Part shown: one piece after another, positions 57,194-64,000 of the stretch
Layout of the letters: each line of letters opens with the position of its first letter
How positions within the stretch are numbered: position 1 is the first letter of the stretch
DNA from: Macrocystis pyrifera
Lineage: Eukaryota > Sar > Phaeophyceae > Laminariales > Laminariaceae
DNA length: 64,000 bases
Direction of reading: 5' to 3'
Assembly (NCBI GenBank): GCA_031763025.1
Contig: JASSKH010000024.1
Span: forward strand, 5,981,387-6,045,386
Program-made: the position numbers and the translations under genes
The notes under the pieces: generated by a model
Databases searched by the model: none
What the model saw: the letters and a program-made list of their open reading frames with translations, nothing else
Told to the model about the DNA's origin: nothing

Positions 57194-57645
57194 AACCCTG
57201 CGCGCTCGCTTTTAGGACCGCAGTGCCGTTTTGGGAACAAAACACTTGGAATTAGACTGGTATGTCCCCAAAACAGGACTACAGTACAGTACTACAAGCG
57301 CTTACCCTTTTCGTACTGCAGTCCCGTTTTGCTGTTTGGGGACAATCTAACACTTGGATTTCGGGGACAAACTACGTAGAATTTGAGTAGATTGTCCCCA
57401 AAACGAGCCGGCAGTTTTGTCCTAAAAGAGGCATAACCCTGTGCGCTCGCTTTTAAGACCGCAGTGCCGGTTTGGGGACAAAACACTTGGAATTAGACTA
57501 GTATGTCCCCAAAACAGGACTGCGGCACGAAAAGGGTTAACCCTGTGCAGGACTGCTGCAGTCCCGTTTTGAGGACAGATTACTCAGAATTTGACTGGTT
57601 TGTCTCCCAAACGGGACTGCTGCAGTTTTTGCTCGAAAAGGGTTG
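57194..57645. repeat. Cluster of four tandem family B foldbacks
   Basis: Successive units begin near 57194, 57309, 57431 and 57540, each with CCGTTTTG/GGACA arms. Units one and three share the unusual start AACCCTG(C/T)GCGCTCGCTTTTA. This suggests a two-unit duplication and not four insertions. Confidence 0.8.
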
Positions 57646-57728
57646 ACGGTCTTCACGGCTGCGTATGAGGGATCACTCTAAAAAAAACACACCGGCTCGT
57701 ACTCGTTACATGTACCGCAATTGTTTGG

Positions 57729-57839
57729 TATTACGGGGGTCCATAGTTAATAGGACCTATGGTACACACAAAAACCTATATATTTAACTATTTTTACTAA
57801 CAATATTTGATCCTATTTACTATAGCCCCCCCCGTAATA
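57729..57839 (-). mobile_element. Family A MITE
   Basis: Complete reverse copy with mixed arms (GTCCATAGTTAAT left, TATTTACTATAGCCC right). Confidence 0.88.
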
Positions 57840-58684
57840 GGGTCATTCCCCAATAGCTTCCCATTGTTGACTACAGCAGCAGTATACTTCGAAGTACGTC
57901 TACAGCATGCACATTTTAAACATGTTGTTTGTTACCCAAAATGTGGGTGCAGTCGCAACTGCTGTAACGACGTCCATGCTCCATACATACTACCTACCGC
58001 CGTAGGACAAGATGCCACGGGTACGCGGTACAGCGCTTACTTTTTTCACGCCAAAACTACTGCTGCTGTAGGAAAAATACCTTCGCACGTACCTGGCATA
58101 TGCCTATATTAATATAGCCATTTTGCACTCGGACAAGGCTTCTGGGCCCCTCCCTCCCTCTGATTGGCCAGCGCCCGATCGTATCTGTGTTGTGTTGGCT
58201 GAAAGATTCCGAGTGCACCTCGCTATACCGTATATGTCCACTCAAGTTCGGCTTCATGCACACACACACCTCTTTTGCGAGTTATTTGTGCGTAAACGGC
58301 TCAACCACCGCTGCTCCAAACGAATGTAATCCCAGCCAACAGCCTACCAGGAGGTAGTTTATTACTGGATTTTATTACTGGGTGCGCGGTACTCTAATTG
58401 TATATCAATTTTGTGCTTTAGATCATATCGAGAGTTTTCGATAACTTTCGATATTCCGATAGATCGATATATCGAATTTAGATATATCGAAATCGAACGT
58501 GTTTTGACCTCCATCCCCTGGCATCCCAGTCGTTTTTTAAGCAAATAATACTGAACGAAAGCTTCGACGTACCAGGTATCAATTTCACCGAAATCGTATC
58601 GAGTACGTTTTTATTGTTTTATCGGTATTGGTGTAGGTATCAAATTCGGTTCTCGTTCTATATCCACCAGTAGAAACAATATAA
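57840..58684. other. No gene seen
   Basis: Unique sequence with TATCGATATATCGA-type palindromes at 58430-58490. Confidence 0.5.
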
Positions 58685-59222
58685 TACCCCCCCCCCCTAA
58701 CATGTACATATTGGGTTGGCGTCGGTTGGCAACGACACTACTGTTGTAAAACATGCCGTTCACTACTTGAGCTATTAACAGACAACCAGGGCACCGCTTT
58801 TTCTTCTTCTTTTTTGGCGGTCGGTCACGGCTGGTGGTCGAGTTATTAACAGATCATTTGTGCGAGGTGAAGAACCTTTACTCCGCTCAAGGGCAATGAT
58901 CGTATCACGATGTGTTCAGGGTAAGGCACCCAAGAGGCAGTTACATAGTACTCCCATTGCTGTCTCTGGAAGTGGCTACACCGGAAATTAAACTAACTCA
59001 TTGAAGCTGTCATCCATATGCAAGTCCGTCTCACAGGCGGTTCTTAGTAGGATGCAGCTCACCCTTCATGCGACTCGCCGGACACCTCACGGCGCTTCGC
59101 GCTTGGTGCAAGCAATGTCTGCCTGGTCGGTAAAAACCCGACATGCTCCGTCCCGGCATTGTAGGGATGCGAGGGTCTATGGTCATACGACTACGGCCAT
59201 GAAAATAATGAGTACACGCCCC
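58685..59222 (+). mobile_element. Family L element, long form
   Basis: A C run at 58686, TTGGGTTGGCGTCGGTTGGC, a short T-rich stretch, GGCGGTCGGTCACGGC, the core, and AATGAGTACACGCCCCC. It passes straight into a K module. Confidence 0.8.
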
Positions 59223-59300
59223 CTTCTCCGTCTCGGAAGGGGCGTGTGGTCAATGGTAAATCGAGTAAGGCAAGCGACCAATAAGTACCCTCCCCCCGCC
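59215..59300 (+). repeat. Family K fragment
   Basis: CCCCTTCTCCGTCTCGGAAG, GTGTGGTCAATGG and CCAATAAGTACCCTCCCCCC. Confidence 0.6.
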
Positions 59301-59464
59301 CGCAAAATATGAGGAAAACAGAAAAAGGTGTCAAGGAGAAGTTAAATACACTAGATAGTAGAGATAAAACGATCGCTATCCTAGGAGATAGATTGTGGCT
59401 ACAGCCGGCGAAACAGGACGTGGATAAGACTAGCAAAAACTTTACGTGTAATATTTGGAAACAA

Positions 59465-59606
59465 CGTAATGAGAGCCCAACTGTTGGAGGTGTCTATGAG
59501 GAAGGAGTAGGAACGGTGCTCCGTCTCGAAAGGGATGCGTGGTCGATGGTCAGATGACTAGCAAATAAATGCAATGAATAAGTACGCCCCTCCCCCCCTC
59601 CTTGGT
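59465..59606 (+). mobile_element. Family K element
   Basis: CCCAACTGTTGGAGGTGTC, CTCCGTCTCGAAAGGGATGC, GTCAGATGACTAGC and AATAAGTACGCCCCTCCCC. Confidence 0.7.
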
Positions 59607-59720
59607 GTATACCCGACATGCTCCGTCCCGGTACTACTGCTGTAGGGATGCGAGGGTCTATGGTCATACGACTACGGCCATGCACGATATTGAGTACACC
59701 CGCCCCCCCTCCCCCCAAAG
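59594..59720 (+). repeat. Family L tail fragment
   Basis: CCCGACATGCTCCGTCCCGG to ATTGAGTACACCCGCCCC, following a K module with no other spacer than C-rich sequence. Confidence 0.7.
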
Positions 59721-59721
59721 A

Positions 59722-59877
59722 TGTCAGGAGACAACACTTTCACCCCTTGACAGACAGCAACTTTGCCCTCCGACATGTCTTGACTGGCACCATACTACTA
59801 CTAGCTTTTAGTGTGTAACACTCGGCCCTACACCCTCGACAGCGCATGTTCAGCCTTCCTTGACATGTCTCCTGACA
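59722..59877. mobile_element. Family I MITE with TGTCAGGAGACA ends
   Basis: The perfect 12-bp terminal inverted repeats TGTCAGGAGACA and TGTCTCCTGACA enclose 132 bp that match the 43.6-kb copy. Confidence 0.8.
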
Positions 59878-60342
59878 TCTTTCGCCGCCCCCCCCCGCCA
59901 ACAAAACAGGGTTTCCCCCCCGCGCAAAAAGAGGGGTTCGCTATATACATGCTGGTGTTTTTTTCGTTGACATCTTCGCATTGCATGTGGCTATTATTAA
60001 TAATACGTAGCGATATTGTAACAGCAGTAGTCACGACGACCCTGTGTGACCGGTGTACTATAAATATAGGCATATTTCAGCTAATAATCTGGGGGTGCCA
60101 TAATATACCAGGTGTACAACAGCAGTGAAGAAAGTGATCGGGGGCATATTTTCACCCAAAACGAACGAAACCACGGAAACCACGGCATTTTTTTTTTTGT
60201 ACAGGGAATATATATGCACGTATGGTTTCAAAAAATGTTCACTCGAAAAATGACCGACGCGCGGCACATACACGCCGGGAAAGTATTAATAGCGAGGTAG
60301 TGGAGGGACACGTCACTCGAAAAAAGAGCAAATACCACACGG

Positions 60343-60440
60343 AGCATGTATCTCTCTAGGAATGAAGAATCGACACGGACACTGGTTGTGGCGGATGTTG
60401 ACGGGTAGAAAGAACTGCTGCGTAATGTGAAGAACACACA
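60343..60440 (-). mobile_element. Family C element
   Basis: TATCTCTCTAGGAATGAAGA, CACGGACACTGGTTGTG, GTTGACGGGTAGAAAG, AATGTGAAGAACACACACAA. Confidence 0.7.
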
Positions 60441-60785
60441 CAAATATACATATCCACCTGGGGCAAAGCAGCGGAGGGACATGTTACTCGAAAAATGAGC
60501 GAAACGATGAGATCCTAGTGCATGGAAAGTGGTGGGATAATTCTGTATTTCACTCGGTCAACGAGCGAAATCGCCGATGCATGGAGGGAAAAAAGCGTGG
60601 ACCCCTTCACCCAATATGAGCGAAACCACGGCATTTTCTGGGAAAAAAGGAGGGACATTTCATTCTAGAACTGAGGGAAAGAGCGCCGTTTGCAGGTTAG
60701 GTGGTGAAAGTTGGCTTGACGTACCAGGTATCATCATACGCAGGTGCTGCCATGCAATGAGTGAACGCATTGTACGACGCGATGC

Positions 60786-61350
60786 AACGCGATGCAGCAG
60801 CAATGCCATGCAATGCGATGTAATGCGATGTAATGCAATGCAATGCAATGCGATGTAATGCAATGCAATGCAATGCAATGCAATGCAATGCAATGCGATG
60901 TAATGCCATGCAATGCAATGCAATGCGATGTAATGCAATGCAATGCAATGCAATGTATGTGATGCTGTGTGGCGCGATGCACACACTGCTGTATTGCGAT
61001 TTTGATGCGATTTTGATGCAATGCGATGTAATGCCATGCGATGCGACATACTGATATAGTACCGGGTGAAGGTTACGTACGTACGTACATACCCCTTGTA
61101 CAACCGAAATGCGATGGGATGCGATGCGCGTTTATTTCTTTTAGTTCATTCGATGCCATGAATGAAATGCGACGCGATGCGATGCGATGCGATGCAATGA
61201 AATGCAATGCTATGCTATGCTTTGCGATGCTTTGCGATGCTTTGCGACGAGGTGCAACGTAACGCGATGCAATGCGATGCGATGCAATGCGATGCGATGC
61301 GATGCGATGCGATGCGATGCGATGCGATGCGATGCGATGCGATGCATGAA
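60786..61350. repeat. Pentamer field (ATGCA/ATGCG)n
   Basis: Degenerate 5-bp repeats: mainly ATGCA or ATGTA to about 60960, and mainly ATGCG at 61150-61350. The period of 5 leaves all frames open and produces spurious His/Cys/Ile/Ala frames. Confidence 0.9.
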
Positions 61351-61501
61351 ACGCGACGCGATGCGATACGATGTTGAGGGATTCTTTGCGATGCATGAAA
61401 TGCGGGCGGGTTTGATGGGAATACGTCATGATGAAGAGGAGGATGCTGCTGACGATGAAGAGGAGGAGCATGATGACAATTACGACGACGACGATATTGA
61501 C

Positions 61502-61609
61502 TATTACGGGGGTCCATAGTTAATAGGACCTATGGTATAGATGAAAACCTATATATTTCCCTATTTTTACTGACAATATTTGGTCCTATTTACTATGGAC
61601 CCCCGTAAT
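61502..61609 (-). mobile_element. Family A MITE
   Basis: Complete reverse copy with mixed arms, just after the pentamer field. Confidence 0.88.
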
Positions 61610-61929
61610 AACATGACGAGAAGGATGGGCAGGGGTGCACGACAAAAAGACAAAAGGACATACGAGCAACACTCCTAAATTGGGGATACTGCTGTTGTAA
61701 TGAAAAACAAACCAGTGGGGTGGGGATTTCTGGACGAAACTAACGAAAAAAAAAAAAATCGACATTTTTTTAAAAATCGATTTTACTACCCACCGAACAA
61801 CCCCCGCGTCTGGGTCTCGAAAATGGGCAGTGGGGTGTCCGATTTTTTTTTTAATCACGTGAACCTTTGGGAGGGGGGCGGGGGTAAAAGGAGGATGCCG
61901 ATCAAGAGAATGTTATGATGACAATCATG

Positions 61930-61934
61930 GTGAC

Positions 61935-61980
<46 letters not shown>

Positions 61981-61996
61981 GTGGTGATGATGATGA
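61930..61996. repeat. (GAT)n microsatellite
   Basis: GATGATGATG run with one GTGGTGATG variant; His-rich on the minus strand. Confidence 0.9.
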
Positions 61997-62086
61997 TCAC
62001 GATTATGATGATGGCGATGACGATCTGATACTGCTGTGGGCAACTACGGCAAGTAAGTTGCTGTAACACCCGCTGTGATCATTTAC

Positions 62087-62194
62087 TATTACGGGGGACC
62101 ATAGTAAATAGGACCAAATATTGTTAGTAAAAATAGGCAAATATATAAGTTTTCATGTACATCATAGGTCCTATTAACTATGGACCCCCGTAAT
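62087..62194 (+). mobile_element. Family A MITE
   Basis: Complete forward copy; the arms are of two subtypes. Confidence 0.88.
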
Positions 62195-63139
62195 GTTAAT
62201 ATTGGTTGGTATCAAAACCACTGCCTTTCGATACGTAAATAAATACAGCAGTACGCAACTTAAAAAATTTCGACTTTCAGCTCCCCACCATCCGAGTAGT
62301 TTTTCCGCCGTTTCGTCTGACAGCCTTTATTTATACACAAGAACATAACAAAACAACGAAACATATATGAAAAAAAAAAAAAAATCAAAAACGAGCAAAA
62401 AAATAAACCTCGCCGGCTCCTCGTCGTCCTTCGCGGGCAGAGCACCTATTAATAGAGCACACCTGCCGGTTTATTTTTACTGAAGTGAACGAAGATAAAA
62501 AAAAAGGACAAAACACTACGAACATAGCACCAATTGTTCAACATGCTTTTGTAATTTCTTCCTGAGGTATGTTTCCACTACAGAGTTTACTGCAGGCTGT
62601 CCTGCGACGACGGACTATGATATTTGGATTTTTTTGGGATTTTTACGACTGCAGAGGCCTGATTTGGGACAAACCAGTCAAATAATTCAAGCATTGGGGG
62701 TCCGAAACGGGACTGCAGTAGTCCTATTAATAGAAGGGTCTGGGGTGTGATATGAGAACAACAACAACAACAACAACAGCGGCACACATGTCCAGCGGCT
62801 TGATGCTTTACTATCGGAGGAAAAAAAAGGTGTACGAGTATCTGCATGGCACTTTAGCCGTTGATAGGCATGTACACGCCCAACGGCTTATTGTTCACTA
62901 CCGGGGTAATGGAGAAGAAAAACAAAACGAAACAAGACAGAGTGACCTGTGTGACATTTTAGCCATTGCGAGGAAAGCCCTCCCTTCCCGGCTCGCTCCG
63001 TGGTTGGACCACGTTCCATCGTACGAATATCAACAAGAGGGGTTTTTGGCTGAAACTGCGAGGGAGTTTTGGCTGAAACTGCCTTACCAGGTAATAGTAG
63101 GGTCTACTGCGGGGTAGGTTTTACGTGTAAATAAAACTA
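62195..63139. other. No gene assigned
   Basis: Contains the diverged B copy. A 121-codon plus-strand frame (62752-63117) has two adjacent copies of TTTTGGCTGAAACTGC and no recognisable domain. Confidence 0.4.
62641..62740. repeat. Family B foldback, diverged
   Basis: TTACGACTGCAGAGGCC, GGGACAAACCAGTCAAAT, then CGAAACGGGACTGCAGTAGT. Confidence 0.7.
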
Positions 63140-64000
63140 CTTGCATACATCTTTCTCTCTGAGCGTGCGCGGCTGGCACATCCCTGGCCTCTCAGAGCTC
63201 CCACTTGGACACCGCCTCCTTCTATTACTTGCCGGACATTTCCAGTGGTTCCTTGTTTTCTCTATTTTTTTTGCCCTTTCAGTTCTTTGTCCGTTTTTTC
63301 TTCTTTTGATTCGAGTGCGTGCGTGTACTCAGAGCACGGCACCGCGGGCGAGCCCGGCGCCGTCGCGGATGTCAGCGGGTGCTGGCCGGTAGAAGGGGGG
63401 TTAGACGGAGCGCGGTCGCCGTTTTCATGGCTAGGCTTGAATGGGCTTTGTCTGGCCTCCTCGTGTAGAATCATCTATATTATGTACGAGTCCATAAGGG
63501 TCGTTTTGGTCTGCAAAATAATATTCATGCGGTTCTTATTTTTGCGACCAAGCTGAAGTTCACAGAGAGAGCTACACAGTCTTAGCACCAACACTGTCGA
63601 GCTGGCGAACGAGGGCCGCGGTGAGCACCGGGCTTCACGCGAGGCGGGCGACGAGGCTCACTGTGGCAGAGAGGAAGGAAAAAGCCTTACCCGGACCGAA
63701 TCGGTGGCGAGGTAGTCGCGAGAGAGGCGCGGGCGGCGTACGAGGCTGAGAGAGAAGCTATCTTGTTCGATTTTTTTTTGTTTTCGATCGGTGCAAGGTG
63801 TTCCGAATCAGGTAGAATATAATTGCACGAGAGAAGGGGATTTTTTTTTCTTTCTGAAATTCTCGGTTTAATTTTCATTGTTTTCGCAATGCTGCTGTGC
63901 CGTGCTGTGCTTTCTCTTTCGTACATACAGCATACCTGGTATCAAAATGAGAAAATAAGTACCCTACGAGTACCTGGGGTATGTACGTACGTACGGCATG
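63140..64000 (-). repeat. Family Q repeat, inverted copy, cut by window end
   Basis: The partner of 18990-19900, by eye roughly three-quarters identical with many small indels. The plus-strand frame WHIPGLSELPLG matches the minus-strand frame of the other copy. Confidence 0.8.

Noticed and set aside
60660..61471. His/Ile/Ala/Leu repeat frames up to 147 codons
   Set aside because: The pentamer repeat leaves every frame open; no gene features.

Overview
The window looks like nuclear DNA of a repeat-rich eukaryote. Coding DNA is sparse, introns are GT-AG, microsatellites are long, and dozens of short transposable elements are nested in one another. The one gene I can reconstruct encodes an FKBP-type protein with a thylakoid-lumen-like presequence, so the host is probably photosynthetic. 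A stramenopile such as a brown alga is my best guess, but that is inference and not proven by the sequence.

Real gene: on the minus strand, four exons (46430-46191, 42556-42426, 41815-41727, 40896-40818) join in phase across three GT-AG introns into about 178 residues of a lumenal-type FKBP ending in a stop. A possible upstream exon ends at 47623. The introns are packed with the repeat families found elsewhere in the window.

Retroelements: 15.16-17.69 kb (+) is a decayed non-LTR retrotransposon. Its reverse transcriptase blocks, C-terminal CCHC knuckle and endonuclease-like tail are readable but broken by frameshifts and stops. A second copy of its 3' end lies at 23.49-23.81 kb (-). At 52.05-52.96 kb a short ORF resembling a LINE first ORF is duplicated head-on into a 0.43-kb palindrome. 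Weaker coding-like stretches are at 3.0, 9.3-9.7 and 13.8-14.5 kb.

Short repeats dominate. Family A is a ~108-bp TA-target foldback MITE with about 35 copies. Family B is a ~90-bp foldback built on GCAGTCCCGTTTTGGGGACAAA. Family C is a ~120-200-bp element with (AAC)n or (AC)n tails. Families D and M are tRNA-related SINEs with recognisable A and B boxes. Families L and K are elements whose one end is a long run of C, up to 42 nt. Family Q is a ~0.9-kb repeat present twice in opposite orientation (19 kb and 63 kb). Family I is a ~150-bp element with TGTCAGGAGACA terminal inverted repeats. Nesting gives relative ages: A and M receive other elements, B receives A, A receives C and D, and M receives L.

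Large simple repeats are the (TAG)n/(CTA)n arrays at 33.7-34.4, 34.7 and 53.6-53.9 kb and the ATGCA/ATGCG pentamer field at 60.8-61.35 kb. I found no rRNA, convincing functional tRNA, CRISPR array or prokaryotic operon. All copy counts and coordinates were read by eye.
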